Of a DNA stretch of 64,000 nucleotides, positions 57,349-64,000 are shown in pieces. Under the pieces are notes generated by a model. The model worked only from the letters and a program-made list of their open reading frames with translations. It was not told the DNA's origin and made no database searches. Location: assembly GCA_028284705.1 (NCBI GenBank), contig JANQRE010000015.1, forward strand, positions 1 to 64,000, read 5' to 3'. Position 1 is the stretch's first letter. The number at the start of each line of letters is the position of its first letter. The position numbers and the translations under genes were made by a program. Origin of the DNA: Paracoccaceae bacterium (lineage in GTDB: Bacteria; Pseudomonadota; Alphaproteobacteria; Rhodobacterales; Rhodobacteraceae).

Positions 57349-57366
57349 CCTCAAGCTCACTTGAGG
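57349..57366. promoter_or_regulatory. SoxR operator
   Basis: CCTCAAG (57349-57355), CTCA, CTTGAGG (57360-57366): an 18-bp perfect-arm dyad matching the E. coli soxS operator in both arms. It lies between the soxR ATG (57376) and the divergent 53-aa ORF. On the minus strand it sits in a 19-bp spacer between TTGACC and CAGGGT, the over-long spacing that SoxR corrects when oxidised. It also covers the soxR ribosome site region, suggesting autoregulation. Confidence 0.88.
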
Positions 57367-57375
57367 TCAAGCGAA

Positions 57376-57843
57376 ATGGCAAAAAAAGTTGTACCCAATG
57401 ATCTGAGCGTCGGCGAGATGGCCAAACGCGCGGGCGTGCCAGTTTCGACGCTGCATTATTATGAGGCCGAAGGGCTCATTGAGAGTTGGCGCACGCCCGC
57501 CAATCACCGCCGATATGATCGTCGCGAGTTGCGCCGGGTGGCGCTCATCCGCATCGCGCAGACGCTTGGCATCCCTTTGGCGGAGATCGCAGAAGTTCTG
57601 GACCGCGTGCCCCGCGGCAAAACGGTCAATGCCGCCGTCTGGCGCGAAGCAGGGGAGCATTGGGCCGAAGCGCTCGATGATCGTATCGAACTGCTCTTGC
57701 GTTTGCGGGACAATCTGGGCCATTGCATCGGCTGCGGTTGTCTCTCGGTCGAGAACTGTCCGCTCTACAACAAGGACGATGCGCTTGGAGCGAACGGGCC
57801 CGGCGCGCGCCGCTGGCTCGGTGAGCCTGAGGAACGCGAGTGA
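57376..57843 (+). CDS. soxR: Redox-sensing MerR-family activator SoxR
   Basis: 155 aa from the ATG at 57376. MerR helix-turn-helix at the N-terminus (LSVGEMAKRAGVPVSTLHYYEAEGLI), a dimer helix, then the [2Fe-2S] cluster motif CIGCGCLSVENC (CxxCxCx5C). Oxidation of the cluster by redox-cycling compounds or superoxide activates target promoters. Its operator is directly upstream. The histidine phosphatase gene follows one nt after the stop. Confidence 0.95.
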   Translation: MAKKVVPNDLSVGEMAKRAGVPVSTLHYYEAEGLIESWRTPANHRRYDRRELRRVALIRIAQTLGIPLAEIAEVLDRVPRGKTVNAAVWREAGEHWAEALDDRIELLLRLRDNLGHCIGCGCLSVENCPLYNKDDALGANGPGARRWLGEPEERE

Positions 57844-57844
57844 C

Positions 57845-58432
57845 ATGGCTGATTTTCCCGAACTTCTGATCCTGCGCCATGGCGAAACCGAATGGAATCG
57901 CGATGGCCGGATGCAAGGGGCGCTCGATTCACCTCTGACGCCGATGGGTGAAGCTCAGGCCCGGGCGCAGAACAAGATCCTGCGCGCGTTCAAACCCTTC
58001 GGATGGCCGGCCTTTGTCAGCACCCAGGGCCGCGCCCAATCCACAGCGCGGATCGCGCTCTCTGGTGTCTGCACGGATTTTGCCTCCACGGATGAGTTGG
58101 TTGAGATCGGCGTCGGTCGCTGGTCGGGCAAGAAACGCGCGGATATTGTCAAGCAGCTCCCGGCAGATGTGCGGATTGAAGAAACCCCTGATGGTGCAAT
58201 CGCGCTTTATGAATACGCGCCGGGCGGCGAAGGGTTCGAGGGGCTGCGCGAAAGGGTCATCGGTTTTCTGGCCGGTTTGCCGGGGCCGTCGATCCTTGTG
58301 ACCCACGGCATCACCAGCCGTATGCTGCGGGCTGTGATCCTGGGACTGAACAATGACCAGTTGGGCGAATTGCCCGGCGGGCAGGGCGTGGTTTATCACA
58401 TGAAAGACGGCACACAGACGCGCCTCGAATAG
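57845..58432 (+). CDS. Histidine phosphatase (phosphoglycerate mutase-like) family protein
   Basis: 195 aa from the ATG at 57845, one nt after the soxR stop. The RHGETEWN motif (phospho-His near residue 12), STQGRAQSTA with the catalytic Arg, ELVEIGVGRWSG, and LVTHGITSRML with the second His. This is the broad-specificity phosphatase group (CobC/GpmB-like). Tight coupling to soxR suggests joint expression but not a shared function. Confidence 0.87.
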   Translation: MADFPELLILRHGETEWNRDGRMQGALDSPLTPMGEAQARAQNKILRAFKPFGWPAFVSTQGRAQSTARIALSGVCTDFASTDELVEIGVGRWSGKKRADIVKQLPADVRIEETPDGAIALYEYAPGGEGFEGLRERVIGFLAGLPGPSILVTHGITSRMLRAVILGLNNDQLGELPGGQGVVYHMKDGTQTRLE

Positions 58433-58477
58433 GGCTTGAAAAGCCCGGGCGCGGTCGGGTAAGACACGGGCTCGGAT

Positions 58478-58641
<164 letters not shown>

Positions 58642-58707
58642 CAGGTGCCATCGGTCGCGCGCAAAAGATGGCCCGACCGACGCCCGTCGCCTCTGGCGCC
58701 AGTCTGG

Positions 58708-58826
58708 GTCGGGAGTTCGAGCCTCTCACGACCCACCACCGTCGCTTTTGGAAGAAAAGCTGACGGAAGATTTCTCCGTACATCGCAGGCGGCAGTCGCT
58801 TTTGCGCAGAAAATGCGATGAGAGCC
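58708..58826 (+). repeat. Tandem duplication copy 2 (orphan tRNA-Val 3' end)
   Basis: Offset 185 bp from copy 1. It holds the T arm, acceptor strand and CCA of tRNA-Val(TAC) but no 5' half: the bases before it do not form D or anticodon arms, so it is a tRNA remnant. The interval 58554-58928 holds no protein gene; its opposite-strand ORFs are by-products of the repeat. Confidence 0.85.
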
Positions 58827-58928
58827 TCTACACCCCACATCCCCGCACAAACCTTCTGCGAGCACAGGGAGTAGCCAAACGCGCGCTAGCCCCTATTTTC
58901 AGGCTCAACAGATACAAGGAGCCTCGAC

Positions 58929-59867
58929 ATGAGCTGGAACCCCGCCCTTGATCCGCATTGCCCAACCGGCGATGAAGTGGATGCGATTGAGACCGTCATA
59001 ATCCCGCGTGCCCGTGATCTGGGTGGCTTTGAAGTGCGCCGCGCCTTGCCGGCACCGAAGCGCCAGATGGTGGGGCCGTTCATCTTCTTCGATCAGATGG
59101 GCCCCGCGGAATTCCTGCCGTCGCGGGGCATGGACGTCCGTCCGCACCCCCATATCGGCCTTGCGACGATCTCCTATCTCTATCGCGGTCGCATGCATCA
59201 TCGCGACAGCCTCGGCACCGACAGCTGGATTGAGCCGGGTGCAGTGAACTGGATGGTGGCAGGGCACGGCATCACCCATTCTGAGCGCACGGATGATGAG
59301 ACACAAAAAGATCCGATGCCCTTCTTCGGTATCCAGACCTGGGTCGCGCTGCCGGAGAAAAACGAGGACGATCCGGCCTATTTCGAACACGCGCCCGTGG
59401 AAGCTCTACCGTTCATTGAGGCCGAGGGCAAAGAGGTGCGTCTGATCCTCGGCGATGCCTATGGCGAACGCGCGCCGGTGAAGACAGCCTCGGAGATGTT
59501 TTATGCCGATGCGGTGCTGCAAGCCGGAGCGGCACTTCCGCTTCCCGACAACCATGAAGACCGCGGGGTTTATGTGGTCGAAGGCAGCGTTGACATTGGC
59601 CATCAGAGCTTCGAGGCTGGCCAGATGATGGTGTTTCGACCCGGCGATAAACTGAGCCTGAGAGCAGGTGCGCAAGGCGCGCGCGTGATGCTGCTTGGCG
59701 GCGCGACGCTGGAGGGCCCGCGCCATATCTGGTGGAATTTCGTGGCCTCGTCGAAGGAGAAAATCGACGCCGCGAAAGAGGCGTGGCGGGCAGGGGATTG
59801 GGAAAACGGACGCTTCCAGTTGCCGCCCGGCGATGATCAGGACTTCATCCCGGCACCCGGGCGATGA
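58929..59867 (+). CDS. Pirin family protein
   Basis: 312 aa; AAGGAG before the ATG. Bicupin. The metal site is in RPHPHIGLATISYLYRG and MHHRDSLG of the N-terminal cupin, with the later Glu/His in GHGITHSER. Bacterial pirins include quercetinases and a regulator of pyruvate dehydrogenase; which applies is unknown. Length and C-terminal pirin_C domain (about 180-290) are normal. Confidence 0.92.
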   Translation: MSWNPALDPHCPTGDEVDAIETVIIPRARDLGGFEVRRALPAPKRQMVGPFIFFDQMGPAEFLPSRGMDVRPHPHIGLATISYLYRGRMHHRDSLGTDSWIEPGAVNWMVAGHGITHSERTDDETQKDPMPFFGIQTWVALPEKNEDDPAYFEHAPVEALPFIEAEGKEVRLILGDAYGERAPVKTASEMFYADAVLQAGAALPLPDNHEDRGVYVVEGSVDIGHQSFEAGQMMVFRPGDKLSLRAGAQGARVMLLGGATLEGPRHIWWNFVASSKEKIDAAKEAWRAGDWENGRFQLPPGDDQDFIPAPGR

Positions 59868-59874
59868 CCGCAAT

Positions 59875-60369
59875 ATGAGAATACGTCCCGCCCAGCTCGG
59901 CGATCTGCAGGCGATCTGTGCCTTGCATATCCGCTCCTGGCGGGACGCTTATGCCGGCATTCTGCCGCAGGACTATCTCGATGAGACGATCGAGAGCGAT
60001 CTAGGCGCGAAATGGGGGCGGTTAGGCCTGACGGATATCAATCTCGTGGCCGAGATCGACACCGAAGATGGTGCTGAACTCGTCGGGTTTGCGGTTGTGC
60101 AGATGGACAATCCTGAGGGCCCGTATCTGGATAATTTCCACGTTGATCCTGCGCATCGCGACATGGGGCTGGGCCATGCGATCTTCAACGGTCTGCGCAT
60201 GCAGTTGCGCATGCGCGGCGCGTCGACGCTCTGGCTCACGGTTATGGATGCCAATCAGGCTGCACGGCGGTTCTACGTCTCGATGGGCGGGCAGGAATCG
60301 GCGCCCTATATCGAGGAATTCTGTGGCGCGCGGGTGGGCTTTCGCAAAGTGCATTTCGACCGGCTGTGA
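59875..60369 (+). CDS. GNAT-family N-acetyltransferase
   Basis: 164 aa from the ATG at 59875, seven nt after the pirin stop. IRPAQLGDLQAICALH at the start, the acetyl-CoA loop VDPAHRDMGLGHAIFNGL (Q/RxxGxG/A pattern), and DANQAARRFYVSMGG. The substrate is unknown; likely co-transcribed with the pirin gene. Confidence 0.87.
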   Translation: MRIRPAQLGDLQAICALHIRSWRDAYAGILPQDYLDETIESDLGAKWGRLGLTDINLVAEIDTEDGAELVGFAVVQMDNPEGPYLDNFHVDPAHRDMGLGHAIFNGLRMQLRMRGASTLWLTVMDANQAARRFYVSMGGQESAPYIEEFCGARVGFRKVHFDRL

Positions 60370-60458
60370 TGCCTCTCAGGCTTCGGTGAAATTTTCACAC
60401 CAATGCCACCCGTGCCGCTTGACGGAGCGGTGGGGAGCCGCTAATTGACCCTTCACGC

Positions 60459-60535
60459 GCGGTTGTAGCTCAGTTGGTTAGAGTACCGGCCTGTCACGCC
60501 GGGGGTCGCGGGTTCGAGCCCCGTCAACCGCGCCA
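60459..60535 (+). tRNA. tRNA-Asp(GTC)
   Basis: 77 nt with encoded CCA. Acceptor GCGGTTG/CAACCGC, G discriminator; anticodon stem CCGGC/GCCGG with loop CTGTCAC, anticodon GTC. A GCGCC-TTGC-GGCGC hairpin (60563-60576) with T6 at 60583-60588 follows. Confidence 0.96.
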
Positions 60536-60562
60536 CTTTTCCTCCACATGTAATTCAAATGA

Positions 60563-60588
60563 GCGCCTTGCGGCGCCCACCATTTTTT
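60563..60588 (+). terminator. Possible tRNA-Asp terminator
   Basis: GCGCC (60563-60567), loop TTGC, GGCGC (60572-60576), then CCACCA and six T. The T run is six bases from the stem, so it is imperfect. Confidence 0.5.
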
Positions 60589-60610
60589 GATTCCGCGACG
60601 GCGTCGTCGT

Positions 60611-60817
60611 TCAGCTCTTGCTCAGCGGGCAGGTGCTGAGACCAAGGATCGAATAGACCGGGCAGCTTTTCATAAAAGCCGTGGCCAGCGGGATGATGCC
60701 GATCAGGAAGAGCCAGCGATAGGAGGCCTCGGGCAGGGCGAAAAACGCGATCAAAAGGGCGACGCCCAGGATGATGCGTAAGGCGCGATCGACGGTGCCG
60801 ACATTTTCTTTGAACAT
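60611..60817 (-). CDS. DUF2892 small membrane protein
   Basis: 68 aa from the ATG at 60817, with GAGGAT ~8 nt upstream. The start MFKENVGTVDRALRIILG and the two helices (about 13-30, 33-52), then KSCPVYSILGLSTCP, are typical of DUF2892, found alone or at the end of YgaP rhodaneses. It lies 71 nt after the Crp/Fnr gene on the same strand, with a palindrome in between. Confidence 0.85.
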   Translation of the reverse strand: MFKENVGTVDRALRIILGVALLIAFFALPEASYRWLFLIGIIPLATAFMKSCPVYSILGLSTCPLSKS

Positions 60818-60878
60818 GGGGTTTATCCTCTGGTTTTTGGAATTTGCGCCGAGGATAAAGCGCCGCGCGTGCTCCGTC

Positions 60879-60893
60879 TGTGACTTGGTCACA
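60879..60893. promoter_or_regulatory. Crp/Fnr-like palindrome before DUF2892
   Basis: TGTGAC (60879-60884), TTG, GTCACA (60888-60893), overlapping the stop of the Crp/Fnr gene and 62 nt before the DUF2892 start. The half-sites look like CRP (TGTGA/TCACA), but the spacer is five, not six, so the match is imperfect. Confidence 0.45.
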
Positions 60894-61551
60894 AACCGCC
60901 GTCAGAGGCGATTTCGGCCAATTGCGCGCGATCGGCGAGGCAGACCGCACCGCGCTCAAGGCGCACGATCCCGCGTTTCTCCCAAGCGTTCAGGCGGCGG
61001 GAGATCACCTCCCGCGCCGAGCCGATCCGTGTGGCCAGCTCCTCATGGGTGGCATCGATGCGGTCGGTGCCTTTCGCATCACGCAGCAGGGCCGCAGCCA
61101 GCCGCGCCTCTACCTTGAGGAACGACAGCTCCTCCATCAGATGCATCATCGATTGCACCCGGTCCGCGAAAGCCGCGAAGACCTTGGAGCGAAACGCCTC
61201 GGAGGCCGCAAGCAGGCTGAGAAACTCGGTTTGCGGCAGCAGCACGAGGCGCGAGGATTCGGTCGCCACCGCCTCCGCCGAATAATCCTTCTCGCCGCCC
61301 AGAAGGCCAAGCGTGGACTGGATGCAGGACTGCCCCGGCGCCACACGATAGAGCAAGAGATCGCGCCCGGTCGGCCCGGACAGCCGGACATCCACGACAC
61401 CTGCGAGCACGATCACATAGCCTTTCACCGCGTCGCCTGGCTGAAACAGGGTTGTGCCCGACGGCACCTCCATCGGGGTCAGCCGGTCCAGCCGGTCCCG
61501 CGCCGCGGCATCGAGTGCCGCGAAATCCGGGGTCTCGGCGGTCCAGCCCAT
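60889..61551 (-). CDS. Crp/Fnr-family transcriptional regulator
   Basis: 220 aa from the ATG at 61551, one nt after the mmsB stop (TGAGATG). Cyclic-nucleotide-binding-like barrel (about 15-125), long dimer helix, and helix-turn-helix 169-192 with R180, E181 and R185, the CRP-type recognition residues. No cluster of Fnr cysteines (only C76 and C204), so not an oxygen-sensing Fnr. The effector is unknown. Its position after mmsB may simply be read-through. Confidence 0.88.
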   Translation of the reverse strand: MGWTAETPDFAALDAAARDRLDRLTPMEVPSGTTLFQPGDAVKGYVIVLAGVVDVRLSGPTGRDLLLYRVAPGQSCIQSTLGLLGGEKDYSAEAVATESSRLVLLPQTEFLSLLAASEAFRSKVFAAFADRVQSMMHLMEELSFLKVEARLAAALLRDAKGTDRIDATHEELATRIGSAREVISRRLNAWEKRGIVRLERGAVCLADRAQLAEIASDGGL

Positions 61552-61552
61552 C

Positions 61553-62425
61553 TCAGCCGCGACGGCGCGAAACAAAACGCGGCAACATCGCAGAGAAGTC
61601 TTTGTCGCCCGCGCCTTCCTCTTCGACGAAGGTGGCGTAGAGTTCCGTCGCCGCCTGACCCATCGGCGTGTCCGCATCGACGGCTTGCGCCGCCTGCTGG
61701 CTGAGCCGCAAATCCTTCAGCATCAGCGCGGCTGCAAAACCCGGCTTGTAGTCGTTGTCCGCGGGGCTTTCCGGGCCCACGCCTTGGGCCGGGCAATAGG
61801 CGTTCATCGTCCAGCTATAGCCCGACGAGGTCGAGACCACGTCGAACATCTTCTGCCGGTCGAGGCCGAGTTTGTCGGCCAGGGCAAAGGCCTCGCAGGT
61901 GCCGATCATGGTCACGCCGAGGATCATGTTGTTGCAGATCTTCGCCGCCTGACCATTGCCCGAGGGCCCACAATGCACCGCCTTTTGGCCCATGATCTCG
62001 AACAGCGGCGCAACTTTCGCGAACGCTTCGTCCGAGCCCCCCGCCATGAAGGTCAGCGTGCCCGCCGCCGCGCCGCCAATGCCGCCCGAAACCGGCGCAT
62101 CGACGGCCAGGCAGCCCGCGCTTTCGGCCTCTGCGGCCACGGCGCGTGCGCTTTCGACATCGACCGTTGAGCAATCCAGCAGCACCGCGCCTTGCGCCAT
62201 CGTCGGCAGGACCTCGGCCGCCACGGCCCGCAGGATCGCGCCATTGGGCAACATGGTCAGCACCACATCTGCGCCGCTGGCCGCCTCCGCCGCCGAGGCC
62301 GCGCTCGCCACACCGTCGGGGCAGGGGGCCACCGTGTCGAACCCCACCACCTCATGGCCCGCCGCGACGAGGTTTGCCGCCATCGGCGCGCCCATATTTC
62401 CCAGACCCACAAACCCGATCTTCAT
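61553..62425 (-). CDS. mmsB: 3-Hydroxyisobutyrate dehydrogenase
   Basis: 290 aa. NAD motif GFVGLGNMGAPMA, substrate-binding DAPVSGGIGGAAAGTLTFMAGG, catalytic Lys in GNGQAAKICNNM. It oxidises 3-hydroxyisobutyrate to methylmalonate semialdehyde in valine degradation. It overlaps the HIBCH gene by four nt (ATGA), placing it third in the operon. Confidence 0.93.
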   Translation of the reverse strand: MKIGFVGLGNMGAPMAANLVAAGHEVVGFDTVAPCPDGVASAASAAEAASGADVVLTMLPNGAILRAVAAEVLPTMAQGAVLLDCSTVDVESARAVAAEAESAGCLAVDAPVSGGIGGAAAGTLTFMAGGSDEAFAKVAPLFEIMGQKAVHCGPSGNGQAAKICNNMILGVTMIGTCEAFALADKLGLDRQKMFDVVSTSSGYSWTMNAYCPAQGVGPESPADNDYKPGFAAALMLKDLRLSQQAAQAVDADTPMGQAATELYATFVEEEGAGDKDFSAMLPRFVSRRRG

Positions 62426-63456
62426 GGCATCTCCTCCCAGTTCAGCGGCTCTTCCAGCGGCAAAAGCATGTGTGTCACCTCCATCATCGGCACCTCTTCG
62501 ATGCCCTCATGCGCCCAGGCAGGGTTGCGGTCACGGTCGATGATGGCGGCGCGGATGCCTTCGATGAAATCGCCCTGTTTGACCGCGCGCGCGGTGTAGC
62601 GGAACTCCTGATCCAGCGCCTGACGGATCGAACCGGCCGAGCGCAGCCGGTGCAGGATTTGCACCGCGCAGTGGCAGGCGAGCGGGGCTTTCCCTGTCAA
62701 CGTACTCAGAGTCTTCTCGGCAAATTCCGAGCCATCCGCCTTTAGGGCGCGCACGATATCGGACGCCGTGTCGCCGCCGAAATTGGCGCTGATGGTGTCC
62801 TCCAGCGCCTGCAATTTCCCCGGTGGCGGGTCCTGCGGGCGCAGCGTTTCGGGGTCACCGGTCTTTATCAGCTCCGCTTTGGCGCTCTCCCAGCGCTTCT
62901 CGGGCAGAAAGAGATCGGCAAAACCTACGTGGATCGCATCCGCCGCCGCCATGCGGGCGCCGGTCAGGGCGAGGTAATAGCCAAGTTTGCCCGGCGCCAA
63001 AGCCAGCATCAGCGAGCCGCCCACATCCGGCACCAGCCCGATCCCACATTCCGGCATGGCGATCTGCGAGCTTTCGCCGACGATGCGATGGGTGCCGTGA
63101 CAACCGATGCCCACACCCCCGCCCATGGTGAAGCCTTGCAGGAAGCTCACCACCGGTTTGGGATACTCGAAAATCTTGGCGTTCAGGCGGTATTCATCGC
63201 GCCAGAACCTGCGGCCATATTCATAATCGCCGCGCTGCCCGGAGGCATACATGTCGGCAATATCGCCGCCCGAGCAGAAGGCGCGGTCACCTTCGGCATC
63301 GAGCAGCACCAGCGCGACATCGTCATCATTGCGCCAGCCATCCAGCGCTGCCTCAATCGCCAGCACCATGTCATAGGTCAGCGCATTCAGCGCGTCCGGG
63401 CGCTGCAGCGTGATCCGCCCGGCGCGGCCTTCGATGCGGATGGAGATATCGCTCAT
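62422..63456 (-). CDS. 3-Hydroxyisobutyryl-CoA hydrolase (enoyl-CoA hydratase/isomerase family)
   Basis: 344 aa, longer than hydratases and right for HIBCH. Crotonase oxyanion motifs AFCSGGDIADMY and FLQGFTMGGGVGIG, then MPECGIGLVPDVGGSLML typical of HIBCH. It releases free 3-hydroxyisobutyrate from its CoA ester. It overlaps the acyl-CoA dehydrogenase gene by four nt at its start and mmsB by four at its end. Confidence 0.92.
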   Translation of the reverse strand: MSDISIRIEGRAGRITLQRPDALNALTYDMVLAIEAALDGWRNDDDVALVLLDAEGDRAFCSGGDIADMYASGQRGDYEYGRRFWRDEYRLNAKIFEYPKPVVSFLQGFTMGGGVGIGCHGTHRIVGESSQIAMPECGIGLVPDVGGSLMLALAPGKLGYYLALTGARMAAADAIHVGFADLFLPEKRWESAKAELIKTGDPETLRPQDPPPGKLQALEDTISANFGGDTASDIVRALKADGSEFAEKTLSTLTGKAPLACHCAVQILHRLRSAGSIRQALDQEFRYTARAVKQGDFIEGIRAAIIDRDRNPAWAHEGIEEVPMMEVTHMLLPLEEPLNWEEMP

Positions 63457-64000
63457 GACACCATGCTGCGCGCGACGATGAGGCGCATGATCTCATTGGT
63501 GCCTTCGAGGATCTGGTGCACACGCAGGTCACGCACGATTTTCTCGATTCCATAATCGGCCAGATAGCCGTAGCCGCCATGCAGTTGCAGGCAGTCATTG
63601 GCGACGCGCGACCCGGTTTCGGTGCAGAACTTTTTGGCCATGGCACAGGCCTTGGTGGCGTCCGGGGCGCCGGTGTCAAGCTTCCAGGCGGCCTGCCGGA
63701 GCAGGGTGCGGGCGGCGGTCATCTCGATCTCCATGTCGGCGAGGCGGAATTGCAGCGCCTGGAACTGGTCGATGGATGTCCCGAAGGCCTTGCGCTCGGC
63801 CATATAGGCCAGCGTCTTGTCGAGCGCCGATTGCGCGGCGCCAAGCGAGCAGGCCGAGATGTTGAGCCGCCCACCATCGAGCCCCGCCATCGCGTAGGAA
63901 AATCCACGGCCCTCGTCGCCCAGCAGGTGTCCGGCGGGGATTTTGCAATCATCCATCTGCACCTGACGGGTCGGTTGCGACCGCCAGCCCATCTTGTCCT
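63453..64000 (-). CDS. Acyl-CoA dehydrogenase, partial (likely isobutyryl-CoA dehydrogenase)
   Basis: The 3' ~182 codons; the gene runs past the window. The C-terminal helical domain of acyl-CoA dehydrogenases: GLDGGRLNISACSLGAAQSALD, ERKAFGTSIDQFQALQFRLADM, LHGGYGYLADYGIEKIVRD, and HQILEGTNEIMR with the catalytic-loop Glu. Operon position before HIBCH and mmsB points to isobutyryl-CoA as substrate (valine route). Confidence 0.9.
   Translation of the reverse strand, partial: DKMGWRSQPTRQVQMDDCKIPAGHLLGDEGRGFSYAMAGLDGGRLNISACSLGAAQSALDKTLAYMAERKAFGTSIDQFQALQFRLADMEIEMTAARTLLRQAAWKLDTGAPDATKACAMAKKFCTETGSRVANDCLQLHGGYGYLADYGIEKIVRDLRVHQILEGTNEIMRLIVARSMVS

Overview
The window looks like a gene-dense, GC-rich chromosomal segment of a marine Rhodobacteraceae (Roseobacter-group) alphaproteobacterium. 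The support is a textbook DMSP lyase DddP (52820-54163), two LexA boxes of the alphaproteobacterial GTTC-N7-GTTC type, a DUF1476 F1-ATPase inhibitor (zeta) subunit, an RNase E with a large acidic insertion in its S1 domain, and PurS/PurQ-type purine synthesis. No phage, insertion sequence or CRISPR array was seen. Five tRNA genes are present: Asn-GTT, a CAT tRNA that looks like Ile2, Val-CAC, Val-TAC and Asp-GTC.

Layout. 0-6 kb: tRNA-Asn, an MBL-fold hydrolase, an EnvZ-like sensor kinase, tRNA-CAT, purM-purN and RNase D. 6-13 kb: a lipoprotein, sufE, then a one-carbon cluster (DUF1638 protein, a large unknown membrane protein, a MtbC-like corrinoid protein, an SOS-controlled SplB-like radical SAM protein, betaine-homocysteine methyltransferase) and the ATPase zeta subunit. 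13-21.5 kb: purC, an RraB-like RNase E inhibitor, purS, purQ, dctB, a DctD lacking the GAFTGA loop, and rne behind a long leader. 21.5-29 kb: M48 protease, aminotransferase, amidase, PBP1A and prfB. 29-34 kb, minus strand: bcp, a ferritin-like protein, then M23 peptidase, bactofilin and an MFS pump. 34-48 kb: a YhdP/AsmA-like protein, queA, transporters, lpdA and uvrA with an SOS box. 48-56 kb: accessory genes and the dddP locus. 56-64 kb: HU, two tRNA-Val genes around soxR and its divergent small genes, pirin, a Crp/Fnr regulator, and a valine-degradation operon (acyl-CoA dehydrogenase, HIBCH, mmsB) running off the right edge.

The two most interesting loci are these. (1) A tight three-gene operon holds dddP, a DddQ-like cupin whose first metal-binding His and catalytic Tyr are replaced by Arg and Phe, and a BesD/HalD-like 2-oxoglutarate oxygenase that keeps its HxD motif. 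(2) A perfect SoxR operator sits between soxR and two tiny divergent ORFs (53 and 45 aa), in a promoter with the over-long 19-bp spacing typical of SoxR-activated genes. Other points of note are a LexA box 12 bp before the radical SAM gene, an 11-bp-arm palindrome before bmt, a recurring intergenic AT-rich motif, and a tandem duplication of the 3' end of tRNA-Val(TAC).
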